From Psychrobacter sp. Ps6 (GTDB lineage: Bacteria; Pseudomonadota; Gammaproteobacteria; Pseudomonadales; Moraxellaceae), in the NCBI RefSeq assembly GCF_022129235.1, contig NZ_JADQAI010000001.1:62001-126000 (forward strand): a DNA stretch of 64,000 nt, in the 5' to 3' direction. Below, in pieces: positions 1 through 9,187 of the stretch. The position numbers and the translations under genes are program-made. The notes below the pieces were generated by a model that ran no database searches, had not been told where the DNA came from, and saw only the letters and a program-made list of their open reading frames with translations. Positions within the stretch are counted from its first letter, which is position 1; every line of letters begins with the position of its first letter.

Positions 1-277
1 CTAGCGTGTCGAGCAATCGTGCAAGGGCATGCCATTGGCGTAACGTGGTCAGTAACAATGCATGTGCAAAACCTTTATCACCATCGTGCAAGCTATTTAA
101 CAATGGGTCAAGCACGCTTGAGAGCGACTGACCATTTTGAATCGCAAGCAAGGTGCGAATCACACGCACGCGCACGCTGCCATTCATAATCAGGTTGCTT
201 GATGGCTTGAGCTTATTGTTTCTAGGCGTATTGTTTCTAGGTGCATTGTTTTTAGACGCGCTGTTGGTTTGTCTCAT
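1..277 (-). CDS. rsmB: 16S rRNA m5C967 methyltransferase RsmB, N-terminal part (cut by window edge)
   Basis: Only the first 92 codons lie in the window; the gene runs off the left edge. The start is the ATG at 277, with AAGGAA about 12 bases upstream. After a basic Asn/Pro-rich leader the translation (MNGSVRVRVIRTLLAIQNGQ, then LRQWHALARLLDTL) looks like the NusB-type RNA-binding domain that opens RsmB proteins. The methyltransferase domain is not visible. The gene lies 80 bases downstream of fmt on the same strand, the usual fmt-rsmB order, and that order carries much of the call. RsmB methylates C967 of 16S rRNA in the cytoplasm. Three in-frame 15-bp repeats sit near the start. Confidence 0.75.
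   Translation of the reverse strand, partial: MRQTNSASKNNAPRNNTPRNNKLKPSSNLIMNGSVRVRVIRTLLAIQNGQSLSSVLDPLLNSLHDGDKGFAHALLLTTLRQWHALARLLDTL
215..259 (-). repeat. Three tandem 15-bp units inside the rsmB start
   Basis: Units at 215-229, 230-244 and 245-259 share the frame ATTGTTTYTAGRYGY on the plus strand. Read in the gene they encode three pentapeptides of the type (A/T)-(S/P)-(K/R)-N-N. The repeat keeps the reading frame and lies upstream of the NusB-like domain, so it may vary in number without harming the enzyme. Confidence 0.8.
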
Positions 278-357
278 GAAGTTGTATTTCCTTGACGTAT
301 GATCGATCGCGTCTTGTGCTAGTAGGGTTAAATGTCGTTGGAGCTATTTAGATAAAG

Positions 358-1458
358 CTATTTTGAGTCTGCTGTAAATTGATCACCGTCGTTTAGCTGA
401 TTACCATGACAAAGCTGTTCCGCCGTCATTGGCTTACCACCAGCAAACTGTAATTTGGTTATCGCCAATGTATTGCTGAGTTGTACGTCATGAGCGGCAT
501 TACCATTTAGTTGTTCAGCCTCTTGACCGCAAGCCACCAAAATTGCCTTGCGCCCGACACTCACAACCGTGCCCGCAGGCTTATCTGTTTTTTGCGTGGT
601 ATTGATGGGCAGTGCAGCGAGTATTTTGACACGCTGCCCTTCTAGAAAAGTATAAGCGCCTGGCCATGGTGTCAATCCACGAATTTGGCGCTCGATGGTA
701 GCAGCAGGCTTCGTCCAGTCAACCTCCCCTTCAGTTTTTACCAATTTTTCAGCATAGTTTGCTTGACTGTCATCTTGGGTAGTCGCCTGCGCTTGATAAT
801 GTGATAACTCTTTTAATACCGTACTGATAGCCATTGCACCAAGCGCTGCCATCTTATCATGCAGGCTCGCAGCCGTCTCATCAGGCTCTATACTAGCGCT
901 CACCTTATAAAGCATATCACCCGTATCCAGCCCCTTATCCATCTGCATGATGGTGATACCTGTCTCATTATCACCTGCTAATAGTGCACGATGAATAGGC
1001 GCCGCACCGCGCCAACGTGGCAACAATGAGGCGTGAATATTTAGACAACCATGAGTAGGTGTGGTCAATACACCGATAGGCAAAATTAAACCGTAAGCAG
1101 CGACAATCATAAGATCTGGCTGATACGTACGCAACGTCTGTCGTGCTGCCATGCCCTCTGTACTGGATTTTTTGAAGGTGACTGGCTGCTCTACCGCAAT
1201 ATCGTTCGCTAGTGCCACTTCTTTAACAGCAGAGGCTGATAGTTTTTGGCCGCGTCCTGCTTTGCGATCCGGCTGGGTATATATCGCGACAATATCGATA
1301 TTAAGTGCGTCTTGCTGGCGAATGAGCGCTTCTAAGCTGATCGCAGCAAACTCAGGTGTACCAGCAAATACTACCCTTAGTCGGTTAATAGTTGGGTTAT
1401 CATGGTCAGTAAGCGAGTTAGATGTATCAAAGGTAGGAGCAGTTGTAGTCATAATCAT
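358..1458 (-). CDS. fmt: Methionyl-tRNA formyltransferase
   Basis: Transfers a formyl group from 10-formyl-tetrahydrofolate to Met-tRNAfMet for translation initiation. The formyltransferase domain starts at RLRVVFAGTPEFAA and holds the signature NIHASLLPRWRGAAPI with catalytic Asn and His, followed by GITIMQMDKGLDTGDML with the catalytic Asp. The C-terminal OB-like tRNA-binding domain begins near WTKPAATIERQIRGLTPWPG. The frame is open to an ATG at 1512, but that gives a long leader, and a TATAAT box lies within the leader, so I prefer the ATG at 1458 (1452 is equally possible). Neither has a clear Shine-Dalgarno. The usual partner def is not adjacent; it lies at 62.8 kb. Confidence 0.95.
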   Translation of the reverse strand: MIMTTTAPTFDTSNSLTDHDNPTINRLRVVFAGTPEFAAISLEALIRQQDALNIDIVAIYTQPDRKAGRGQKLSASAVKEVALANDIAVEQPVTFKKSSTEGMAARQTLRTYQPDLMIVAAYGLILPIGVLTTPTHGCLNIHASLLPRWRGAAPIHRALLAGDNETGITIMQMDKGLDTGDMLYKVSASIEPDETAASLHDKMAALGAMAISTVLKELSHYQAQATTQDDSQANYAEKLVKTEGEVDWTKPAATIERQIRGLTPWPGAYTFLEGQRVKILAALPINTTQKTDKPAGTVVSVGRKAILVACGQEAEQLNGNAAHDVQLSNTLAITKLQFAGGKPMTAEQLCHGNQLNDGDQFTADSK

Positions 1459-1763
1459 GCATTGTATAAGGTTTATTTGTCCATTATAGGTGAGTTTACG
1501 ACGTTGTGCCATAAGTGTGGTAGTCTCAATCCAGTATGACTAATAGCGCTTTTTGTCTTTATAATATGAGAAGTGTCATTGCTCTAGTTGTCGACCTTCT
1601 TATAGAATAAAAATACTTTATCAGCAATACTCTGCAAATAGCACACTATTATTCTGCTATAGATAATAGGAAGGTATCAGTAGCAAGGTTTTGGATAAAT
1701 CAATTACTATAAGAAACGATGATTTCACTATATATTTTTGCGTCGATATAGGGCCATGCTCTC
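1459..1763. other. Intergenic region between fmt and the sensor kinase
   Basis: About 300 bases between divergent genes. A TATAAT hexamer is readable on the minus strand near 1480-1490 and could be the fmt -10 box, and an AT-rich stretch with TATAAT lies near 1560 on the plus strand. No RNA gene or operator was recognised. Confidence 0.4.
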
Positions 1764-4628
1764 ATGCAACAGTTCCAGTCCTTACAGCGATTATTGATCT
1801 TCTATGCATCGACCTTGCTGGTCATGCTATTGCTGTACTATGTCACGTTGTTTGATGGGTTGAGACATCATAGCGAACAACACAGTATAGATACTTTTCA
1901 TGCGTTACAGCACAGTATTACTGAGCATGCCGCGCCTATCGATGTAGAAATAGAAAAAATTCTAAAACAGCCTGCTTTTGATCATATCAGCTATCAGCTT
2001 ATTTTGATGATGCCATCTGGGCAAACTTATATCCATCGTAAAACTCAACCGAATGAATCAGCTTTTACGACAGTAACGTTTCCCACAGTCAATGCAGCTA
2101 CCTTGTCTAAGGATAATCAAAGTGCTTATACAGTCAGTAATAGTGCTTTAACAGGAACGATAAAGCTCGAAAGTGGTCATCAGGTTTATGTTGTGTTGCG
2201 CTATGAGCCTTTGACTATCGAATGGACCTCGTACCGTTATTGGCTACCATTAATGGTGGCTTTGATACTGTTTTTTATCGCTTTGTTTTATATGCTCCAC
2301 CGTCGAACCAACTGGGAGCAGCTAATAGCTTACACTGATAATTTGAGCGTTCATGCAAAAGAGTCTTATACGCCGCCGCCCTTTTTACAAGAAAAATCCA
2401 CCACTGAGTTTTTGCTACTAGGTCATGCACTGAGCCGTGTCAGTTATCAGCTACACAACGACTATCGACGTATCAAAACATTAAATCATCGTTTGGAGCG
2501 CTTGGTTGATCAATCACCGCTACCAATGCTGATGAGCTTACGTCACGGTCAAATTAGCTTCTATAATCAACGCTTTGAAAAAATATTTACACCCTCTGCC
2601 AAAAACGGACACAGTTATACACTCACTGACTTTGTCATGGGCAAAGATGAGGCGACTCAGCAAATACTGCAAACGCTAGCTGGTTTACAAGTCTCGCGTA
2701 CATTGACCGTCTATGGAATAGACAACAAACAAGCCTACCAGTTGCATGCCACTCCATGGTTTGGTGAGCATGGACAAGTTCATGGTTTTACGGTACTGCT
2801 TAATGATGTCAGTGAGCTGGTTAATCAGAACGAGCAGTTGCAACAGCAAAATAAACAGCTACAGCGAAAGGTTGATGAGTTCAATAAACTTAGGTTTGTC
2901 ATCGGTCATAAGTTGCGCATACCGCTAGAAGCTATGATCGATATCCTTGAGCCAATTGATCCGAACACATTGAATGCAAGACAAAACAAAACACTAGATA
3001 CTTTGATTACCACCAGTCAGAACATGCTGACCGCCCTCAATGAGACGCTACATATAGGAAATATCGAGGTTAGAAAAACCCGCCTTAATATTGAGCCCGT
3101 CGATATTTATAAGCTTGGTCAGGAAGTTAATGAGCTAATTATAAACGATACGAGGCAAAGAGGGCTTGAGCTGATTTACTTTTTTGCCCCAGACTGTCCA
3201 CGCTGTATTGATACTGATGACGTGCGTCTCCGGCAGATTTTACTGAATCTACTGCATAATGCGGTAAAATTCACCCCCTCCGGACATGTCACCCTGATGA
3301 TCGAACAAACCGACCGCGAGCAAATGTCAGAGGCTAGCAAGGAAACCTTACAGTCTATCAATAAAAACCTTACCGCAAATGCAGTGAGTTGCTGGGTGCG
3401 CTTTAGTGTGCAGGACACTGGTATCGGTATCACATCTGCCAAACAGCATCAGCTCTTGTCGTACTTAAATAAATCCCATAGCTCAGATATCAATCTAATA
3501 GCACAAAATACTATCGATGCAGGGTTGGGACTAAAAAACGTCAATAGCTTTGCACGATTACTAGGCGGATTTATAGAACTAACCAGCACCGTTAATGAAG
3601 GTAGTGTGTTCAACCTGTATTTGCCTTGCCGACGCCCAAACTATCAGCCGGTATATCATCCTAGTCAGCACCTAAGTTATATTTGCCTAATCGCGGTCGT
3701 CCATCAGCCGCTTGTCGCGCAACATTTACAGCGGCTTTGTGAGCACTTAGCGATATCTAATACTATTTATACTTCTGTAGACCTAGCGACTATAGAGCGA
3801 TTAACAGAACGCCTAAGTCGAGATCAGCAAAGCTCAGCACCCATACTCCTACTAGATTATGAATACTATGATACCAGCGCGAGCTTAGTTGGCAATAAGC
3901 CCGACGCTAACAGCTCGGCGAAATATCAAGACTCATTATCACAAGAGCAGGCTGACCTCACAAAATCCCATTTAACGCACAGCAATCACATAGTCACTAG
4001 CATTGATAGACGGCAAGCATTAAACAACCTACTCGCTAATACATCCTTACCTAAAATACTGTTTAGTATGAAATCTGAGCGCCGTATACCCTCTATGTTA
4101 CTCGATCAGTGTGATGGCTTTTTGGCAAAACCTTTAGATAGTGCGCTATTACTGTCTGAAATCCTGCGCTTGACAATGTCCGCTAGAAGAAAGCTAACAC
4201 AAACACAAGATATTAAAGAGAACATTAGCGAGACAACTGCTCAAAAAGAAAGTTCGCAGCCATTATCACCCCTTATCTTAGTGGTGGAAGATAGCCCAAC
4301 CAATCAAAAAATAGCCTGCAAAATGCTGAGCAAACTTGGCTATCGCAGTATCGTTGCAGAAGATGGTCAGCAAGCGCTTGATATATTAGCCAGCCAGCGT
4401 GAGGAAATTTCCTTGATTTTGATGGACTGCCGGATGCCAGTCATGGATGGTCTACAAGCTACTCAGGCAATCCGCGCACAAGGTGACGATATACCTATTG
4501 TCGCGCTAACGGCAAATAATACAGCAGAGGATCGCGAGGCGTGCATGCAAGTAGGAATGGATGAGTTTTTATCCAAGCCTATCAGTAAAAAGGATCTAGA
4601 AACCGTTTTACAAATTTTTATATCTTAA
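1764..4628 (+). CDS. Hybrid sensor histidine kinase with C-terminal receiver
   Basis: A 954-residue inner-membrane sensor kinase of BarA/GacS-like layout; the signal is unknown. Two membrane segments (about 9-30 and 158-178) enclose a periplasmic sensor region. A PAS-like segment follows, then a coiled-coil linker rich in Gln, then a HisKA-like helix with presumed phospho-His382 in GHKLRIPLEA. The ATPase domain has an N box (QILLNLLHNAVKF), G1 (DTGIGI) and G2 (GLGLKNV). A degenerate receiver-like stretch (about 640-800) precedes a good receiver (LILVVEDSPTNQ, phospho-Asp888 in LMDCRMPVMDG, Lys in SKP). The residue after the His is Lys instead of the usual Glu. No HPt domain or response-regulator partner is nearby. 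Confidence 0.88.
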   Translation: MQQFQSLQRLLIFYASTLLVMLLLYYVTLFDGLRHHSEQHSIDTFHALQHSITEHAAPIDVEIEKILKQPAFDHISYQLILMMPSGQTYIHRKTQPNESAFTTVTFPTVNAATLSKDNQSAYTVSNSALTGTIKLESGHQVYVVLRYEPLTIEWTSYRYWLPLMVALILFFIALFYMLHRRTNWEQLIAYTDNLSVHAKESYTPPPFLQEKSTTEFLLLGHALSRVSYQLHNDYRRIKTLNHRLERLVDQSPLPMLMSLRHGQISFYNQRFEKIFTPSAKNGHSYTLTDFVMGKDEATQQILQTLAGLQVSRTLTVYGIDNKQAYQLHATPWFGEHGQVHGFTVLLNDVSELVNQNEQLQQQNKQLQRKVDEFNKLRFVIGHKLRIPLEAMIDILEPIDPNTLNARQNKTLDTLITTSQNMLTALNETLHIGNIEVRKTRLNIEPVDIYKLGQEVNELIINDTRQRGLELIYFFAPDCPRCIDTDDVRLRQILLNLLHNAVKFTPSGHVTLMIEQTDREQMSEASKETLQSINKNLTANAVSCWVRFSVQDTGIGITSAKQHQLLSYLNKSHSSDINLIAQNTIDAGLGLKNVNSFARLLGGFIELTSTVNEGSVFNLYLPCRRPNYQPVYHPSQHLSYICLIAVVHQPLVAQHLQRLCEHLAISNTIYTSVDLATIERLTERLSRDQQSSAPILLLDYEYYDTSASLVGNKPDANSSAKYQDSLSQEQADLTKSHLTHSNHIVTSIDRRQALNNLLANTSLPKILFSMKSERRIPSMLLDQCDGFLAKPLDSALLLSEILRLTMSARRKLTQTQDIKENISETTAQKESSQPLSPLILVVEDSPTNQKIACKMLSKLGYRSIVAEDGQQALDILASQREEISLILMDCRMPVMDGLQATQAIRAQGDDIPIVALTANNTAEDREACMQVGMDEFLSKPISKKDLETVLQIFIS

Positions 4629-4640
4629 ACGTCAATAAAA

Positions 4641-4688
4641 AAATCACCCTGTCGATATTACTTTGATTTCGTAATATCGACAGGGTGA
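4641..4688 (-). terminator. Rho-independent terminator of ribE
   Basis: Perfect 17-bp inverted repeat (4644-4660 with 4672-4688, 11-base loop). The A-run at 4636-4643 becomes a U-tract on the minus strand, so it terminates ribE. On the plus strand the hairpin lies just after the sensor kinase stop but has no T-run. Confidence 0.85.
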
Positions 4689-4720
4689 AGTATCTAGACA
4701 GGTAAGTACAGACTCAAACG

Positions 4721-5395
4721 TTATTTCATAAAGCCATTATCTGCTAAAAAAGCTTCTGTAATTTGGCTTTGAGGATTTGCAGAACTCATACCTCCAGATT
4801 GTGATTTATTTAGCAAACGCTCCAAATAGCGTGCAACGATATCCACTTCGATATTGACTTTGTTACCCACCAACCAATGCTTAGCGATATTAGTCACTTG
4901 GGCGGTATGCGGGATAATATTTAAAGAAACGATATTTTCACGTACCAGATTGGTAGTCAGACTAATCCCGTCTACCGTGATAGAACCTTTGGTCGCTGTA
5001 TAATGTGCCAACTCTTGTGGTATCTCAATCTCAATATAAATAGAACGTGCATCTTGCTGTAGCTTACTGACAACGCCTACCCCATCCACATGACCGGCAA
5101 CAACATGGCCACCAAAACGAGTCGTCGGTAGCATCGCTTTTTCTAGATTGACCATATCGCCTGTTTTTAAAGACTCTAGTGCTGTTTTCGCAATAGTTTC
5201 ACGTGAAACATCAACAGCATAGTAATTGCTACCGAGCTCTACTACCGTCAAACAAATACCGTTTGAGGCAATAGAATCGCCCAGTTTTACATCTCTAAAA
5301 TCTAAGTCATTGGACTCCACGGTCAAACGTATATCACCGCCTTTAGGCTGAATGGATTTAACTTTTCCAACGCTTTCTATAATTCCAGTAAACAT
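4721..5395 (-). CDS. ribE: Riboflavin synthase, alpha subunit
   Basis: Dismutates two molecules of 6,7-dimethyl-8-ribityllumazine to riboflavin. The 224-residue protein begins with the family hallmark MFTGIIESVGKV and has the two tandem lumazine-binding barrels, with the second repeat marked by MFTG-like GGHVVAGHVDGVG. The C-terminal extension past residue 195 (SQSGGMSSANPQSQ) is slightly longer than usual. Upstream on the same strand are nrdR and ribD, but the 432-base gap to ribD holds DnaA boxes and parS-like palindromes, so the two may not share one transcript. A perfect parS lies inside the coding sequence, encoding VSRET. Confidence 0.96.
   Translation of the reverse strand: MFTGIIESVGKVKSIQPKGGDIRLTVESNDLDFRDVKLGDSIASNGICLTVVELGSNYYAVDVSRETIAKTALESLKTGDMVNLEKAMLPTTRFGGHVVAGHVDGVGVVSKLQQDARSIYIEIEIPQELAHYTATKGSITVDGISLTTNLVRENIVSLNIIPHTAQVTNIAKHWLVGNKVNIEVDIVARYLERLLNKSQSGGMSSANPQSQITEAFLADNGFMK
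5196..5209. other. parS site (ParB binding), perfect palindrome inside ribE
   Basis: GTTTCACGTGAAAC, the core of the bacterial parS consensus, lies in the ribE coding frame about 7 kb from oriC. ParB loaded at such sites organises the origin region for segregation. parA and parB are not in the window. Confidence 0.85.
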
Positions 5396-5827
5396 ATCAT
5401 CCTCATCTCTTTATTATATTGCTGCTATAAACACATAGCTTTATTTATAAAATACTTGACCAAACTTCTTAGTGCTGCCGTTCTAAGTACACTTCGCAGT
5501 GAAACACGTGGTAAATGCAGTGTCATGGGATAGATTGTGGATAAGTAAGCGTAAGTCAATAGGATACTCTTAAAATCTTTAGTAATTATGGAGTTATCCA
5601 CAATGGTGCTAAATTTAGTTTGGCGCTTACAACGAAAGAGTTGAAAGCGTAAGTCACTGATTATCATATAATTTATCACAAAAACCTAAAAAGAATCAGT
5701 TTTTCATGTTTCATGTGAAACAAAGTTATACACAGTTTCATGTGGAACATTTAAAATAATAACGCACTTATCCACATACTGTTCACAGTATAAGAATTTT
5801 GTGAATAACAGTTTTGCAAGTAAGAGC
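5396..5827. other. DnaA-box cluster and parS-like sites between ribD and ribE
   Basis: This 432-base AT-rich gap holds four matches to TTATNCACA: 5536-5544 (minus strand), 5594-5602, 5726-5734 (TTATACACA) and 5768-5776. Two parS-like palindromes sit among them at 5708-5721 and 5735-5748. An 84-codon open frame across the gap (5425-5679, minus) has no recognisable product and is probably chance. The cluster resembles an origin or a DnaA-titration site more than a simple promoter, but it could also give DnaA control of ribE. It is about 6.7 kb from the main oriC. Confidence 0.7.
5708..5721. other. parS-like variant palindrome
   Basis: GTTTCATGTGAAAC differs from parS at one central base. A further degenerate copy, GTTTCATGTGGAAC, follows at 5735-5748. 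Confidence 0.55.
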
Positions 5828-6883
5828 TCATAAAGGCAATAGTGTTAATTTAAGGTCAGAACCTAGCTGCTCATAATTATAAATATCGAAGCGCAACTGT
5901 TGAGCCAGTGAAATAGGATTGAAATTAACCATTGGTCGCGCTTGATCACCCAGTAGACAAGGCGCCTGATAAACAATCAACTCATCGACCAGCTGCTGAC
6001 TTAAAAAGCTTCCCGCAACGCCAGCACCTGCCTCCAACAAGACATCATAGCATTGATGGTCTCTCACTAATGTTGCTAGTAAATCAGTGAGATCATCTGT
6101 GCGCCAATAAATCGTATCTGTACGGCGGCATAATTGATAATCAGACTGAGCACTGTGCTCTAAACGCTGACGTCTATCGAGCACTACAATCCGAGGTGCT
6201 GGTATTTTTTCGGGTAATACGCCTAGTTGATTCGAACGCACGTTGAGCTGCGGATCATCAGCTATCACTGTCTCACTACCAGTTAGAATTGCCCCACTTC
6301 GCGCGCGTATTTTTTGCACATCTTCGCGAGCCGCATTTGATGTAATCCATTTTGACTCACCAGATGCCATCGCGGTGCGACCATCTAGACTAGTCGCTAT
6401 TTTTAGTCTGACATAAGGCATCTGAGTCCGCATGGCTTTTAAAAATCCAAGATTTAATGCCTCTGCCTGCTCTGTTAGCACACCGATTCTCACGACTATA
6501 CCCGCTTGCTCGAGCAGCTTTACCCCACGACCTGCAACTTGCGGATTGGGGTCTAGACCGGCAATCACAACACGCTTCACATTAGCTTTAACGAGTGCCA
6601 ATGCACACGGCGGTGTACGCCCTGTATGGCTGCATGGCTCTAGAGTCACATAAGCCGTTGCGCCCACTGCTCGATTGCCTGCTTCTTTTAATGCAAATAC
6701 CTCTGCATGTGGGTCACCAGCTTTTGGATGAAACCCTTGACCGACCACTTCTTCAGCTTGGACGATGACACAACCTACTGCTGGATTTGGCCTAGTAGTA
6801 TACAAACCGCGCTTAGCTTGTTCGATAGCAAGCATCATAAAATAGCAGTCTTGCGCATCTTGAGAGTGATTTATAGTTGGCAT
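5828..6883 (-). CDS. ribD: Bifunctional diaminohydroxyphosphoribosylaminopyrimidine deaminase / reductase
   Basis: Carries out steps two and three of riboflavin synthesis. The N-terminal deaminase domain (about 12-155) has the zinc motif HAEV near residue 79 and PCSHTGRTPPC (the PCxxxxxxxxC pair). The C-terminal NADPH-dependent reductase domain begins at YVRLKIATSLDGRTAMASGE and continues to the end (VLLEAGAGVAGSFL). At 351 residues it is slightly short of the roughly 370 usual for the family but complete. The ATG at 6883 is the first good start. It follows nrdR by 114 bases on the same strand, an arrangement common in gammaproteobacteria. Confidence 0.96.
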   Translation of the reverse strand: MPTINHSQDAQDCYFMMLAIEQAKRGLYTTRPNPAVGCVIVQAEEVVGQGFHPKAGDPHAEVFALKEAGNRAVGATAYVTLEPCSHTGRTPPCALALVKANVKRVVIAGLDPNPQVAGRGVKLLEQAGIVVRIGVLTEQAEALNLGFLKAMRTQMPYVRLKIATSLDGRTAMASGESKWITSNAAREDVQKIRARSGAILTGSETVIADDPQLNVRSNQLGVLPEKIPAPRIVVLDRRQRLEHSAQSDYQLCRRTDTIYWRTDDLTDLLATLVRDHQCYDVLLEAGAGVAGSFLSQQLVDELIVYQAPCLLGDQARPMVNFNPISLAQQLRFDIYNYEQLGSDLKLTLLPL

Positions 6884-6997
6884 AACAGTAGGCTTAATAA
6901 ATGATTGGTAATAATTACGGAGAATTTTATTTAATAATCTAAGCGCTTTGAGCTCAAAATCAGTTCAATGGTTAGACATGTTTATTGATGTATCAGC

Positions 6998-7456
6998 TTA
7001 TTTGTCATTTGGGCGAATATTAGCAATCTCTTGATGAAAGGCATCGATGTCTTGAAAATCACGATAGACACTAGCAAAACGCACATAAGCGACATCATCT
7101 AACGCCTTTAGTTCACTCATAATGATTTCGCCCAAGACTTTGCTACTGATTTCACGCTCACCCATTTGTCTGACGCGTTTTTCAACTCGACTAATCATTG
7201 CCTCTTGCTCATCGATAGTGATGGGACGCTTTTGCAAAGGCAACAAGATAGAGCGGCGCAGTTTTTCATTGTCGTAGGGTTCAATCTTGTTGCTAGATTT
7301 GATAATCCTTGGCATCACCACTTCTACCATCTCAAACGTTGTAAAACGCTCTTGGCAACTATTGCATGAACGGCGGCGACGCACTTGCGCACCTTCTGCA
7401 GCAAGACGTGAGTCAATCACTTTTGTCTCTGATGCATTACAATACGGGCAGTGCAT
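6998..7456 (-). CDS. nrdR: Transcriptional repressor NrdR
   Basis: A zinc-ribbon plus ATP-cone repressor of ribonucleotide reductase genes that senses ATP/dATP. The 152 residues start [17 protein letters not shown]; the four zinc ligands are the Cys pairs CPYC and CNSC, and the ATP-cone follows from about residue 49 ([20 protein letters not shown]). The length matches the family. It sits upstream of ribD, as in many proteobacteria, and probably shares its transcript. NrdR boxes belong upstream of nrd genes, which are not in this window. Confidence 0.97.
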   Translation of the reverse strand: MHCPYCNASETKVIDSRLAAEGAQVRRRRSCNSCQERFTTFEMVEVVMPRIIKSSNKIEPYDNEKLRRSILLPLQKRPITIDEQEAMISRVEKRVRQMGEREISSKVLGEIIMSELKALDDVAYVRFASVYRDFQDIDAFHQEIANIRPNDK

Positions 7457-7543
7457 AGCAATTCCTTATTTTACGACTAAGAGTAAAAGCAAAATTTATA
7501 AAATAGACAAATTTATTGAGTAATAAATAGGGTTATTCAACCG

Positions 7544-8980
7544 TTATTTACCAATACAAAAGCTGCCAAATATCTTGCCGAGCAAATCATCAGCGCTAAA
7601 TTCACCTGTGATCTCACCCAAGCTCTGCTGCGCTTGACGCAAGCTTTCGGCGACTAATTCACCTGCTTGGAATACCGTTAACTGCTCATGCGCCTCTGTT
7701 AAATAATTGGCAGTCCGTCTGAGGGCATCTATATGACGCGTACGAGCGATGAGGCTATTTTCTGGTGGATGAAAACCTACCTTATTACACAGTGCTTCGA
7801 CTAAATTCTCGATACCAGCGCCTGTTTCACATGAAACATTAATTTGTTCGTAGCCTCTATCTTTGATTTTAGCTTGCGTCATAGAGGCCGATTTCTCACT
7901 ACTATCATCGCTCAATAAATCACTTTTATTGGCAATGATTAGTAATCGTTTGGCATCTGGCAGCTCGCCAAATAACTGCTCAGCAAGCTGTAACGGTGTG
8001 CTTTCTTGTTCAACATCACGAGTCACATCATAAACCATCAGCAGCATATCAGCTTGGGTAATGGCGTTGCGGGCACGTTCAATCCCAATACGCTCTACCG
8101 TGTCCTCTGTATCACGTAGGCCTGCCGTATCGGTAAGGTGAAGTGTCAAACCATTGAGCACGACCGTCTCTTGCAGCGTATCACGCGTGGTGCCAGCGAC
8201 ATCGGTCACGATAGCACGTTCTTGCCCTGCAAGACGATTCAGCAAGCTTGATTTACCAGCATTTGGCCTACCTGCTAGGACAACATGAATACCATCACGT
8301 AAGAGCTGACCTTGTTTTGCAGTGGCTAAAACTTGCTGTATTTTATCTTGCGTTTGCTCAAGCTTATCTTGTATCACGCCGTCAGATAAAAAATCGACAT
8401 CTTCTTCATCAGGGAAATCAATCGCCGCTTCAACATGCAGGCGCAAATGAATTAACTGTTCTAATAGCTGATTAATCTTTTGAGAAAACTCACCACTTAA
8501 AGATCGAATCGCACTACTCGCGGCCGCCGCACTGGTCGCATCAATTGCATCAGCGATTGCCTCTGCCTGCACCAAATCCAATTTATCATTATCAAAAGCA
8601 CGATAAGAAAACTCTCCGGCACTCGCTTGCTTGGCACCCAACTCAAATACACGTGCGAGCAACTGGTTCTGTAGAATGACGCCGCCATGCCCTTGCAGCT
8701 CAATCACATCTTCACCCGTGAATGAATGCGGGCCTTTAAAGAACAATACTAGCCCTTCATCAATAACGGTGCCATCAGCTTGATAAAAGCGGCAAAAACT
8801 GGCCATACGTGGCGTAAAAGCTGATTTGCCCGTAAGCGCACAGGCCATGGCATAAGCACGGCTACCTGATAGGCGTATGACCCCCACGCCCCCTCGCCCA
8901 AGCGGCGTTGCAATCGCAGCAATCGTGGCGAGTCCCGATGTATTAGATTTTTCAGAATGATTCGGTGTGGCTAATGCCAT
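7544..8980 (-). CDS. mnmE: tRNA uridine-5-carboxymethylaminomethyl modification GTPase MnmE
   Basis: With MnmG it modifies the wobble uridine of several tRNAs. The N-terminal folate-binding domain starts at [21 protein letters not shown]. The embedded G domain has GRPNAGKSS (P loop), GTTRD (G2), DTAGLR (G3) and NKSD (G4). The C-terminus is [15 protein letters not shown], with the CIGK catalytic-Cys motif. An upstream TTG at 9007 is possible, but the ATG at 8980 fits the family start better. A parS-like palindrome lies inside the gene, coding for VSCET. In many relatives mnmE neighbours yidC, as here. Confidence 0.96.
   Translation of the reverse strand: MALATPNHSEKSNTSGLATIAAIATPLGRGGVGVIRLSGSRAYAMACALTGKSAFTPRMASFCRFYQADGTVIDEGLVLFFKGPHSFTGEDVIELQGHGGVILQNQLLARVFELGAKQASAGEFSYRAFDNDKLDLVQAEAIADAIDATSAAAASSAIRSLSGEFSQKINQLLEQLIHLRLHVEAAIDFPDEEDVDFLSDGVIQDKLEQTQDKIQQVLATAKQGQLLRDGIHVVLAGRPNAGKSSLLNRLAGQERAIVTDVAGTTRDTLQETVVLNGLTLHLTDTAGLRDTEDTVERIGIERARNAITQADMLLMVYDVTRDVEQESTPLQLAEQLFGELPDAKRLLIIANKSDLLSDDSSEKSASMTQAKIKDRGYEQINVSCETGAGIENLVEALCNKVGFHPPENSLIARTRHIDALRRTANYLTEAHEQLTVFQAGELVAESLRQAQQSLGEITGEFSADDLLGKIFGSFCIGK
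7824..7837. other. parS-like variant palindrome inside mnmE
   Basis: GTTTCACATGAAAC is the reverse complement of the variant at 5708, so both belong to one variant class differing from parS at one central position. Confidence 0.5.
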
Positions 8981-9106
8981 CTCTAAGGAATCCACAATGA
9001 CTCTCAATAGCTAAAAATCCCATTATAGACGTCTGTGCTCATAGTGACAAAGCAAACTTTGAAACGCAGACTAATCATTTATAGTTTTTCTTTAATGTTG
9101 ATAAGC

Positions 9107-9115
9107 TGTGGATAA
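9107..9115 (-). promoter_or_regulatory. DnaA box between yidC and mnmE
   Basis: TGTGGATAA is a perfect TTATCCACA on the minus strand, in the short gap upstream of the yidC terminator. Confidence 0.55.
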
Positions 9116-9130
9116 CATTTTAGCACTTAT

Positions 9131-9165
9131 AAAAAAACCACCGCTTGCGCGATGGTTTTTGTTTT
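9131..9165 (-). terminator. Terminator downstream of yidC
   Basis: Hairpin with AAAACCA / TGGTTTT outer stem and a CGC/GCG inner part (one mismatch), flanked by A-run and T-run, so it can work in both directions. It follows the yidC stop at 9188 on the minus strand. Confidence 0.7.
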
Positions 9166-9187
9166 TATCCTTTTGATAGAGCGTCAG

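Noticed and set aside
5425..5679. 84-codon open frame between ribE and ribD
   Set aside because: No recognisable domain; it spans two DnaA boxes in AT-rich intergenic DNA, so chance is more likely than a gene.
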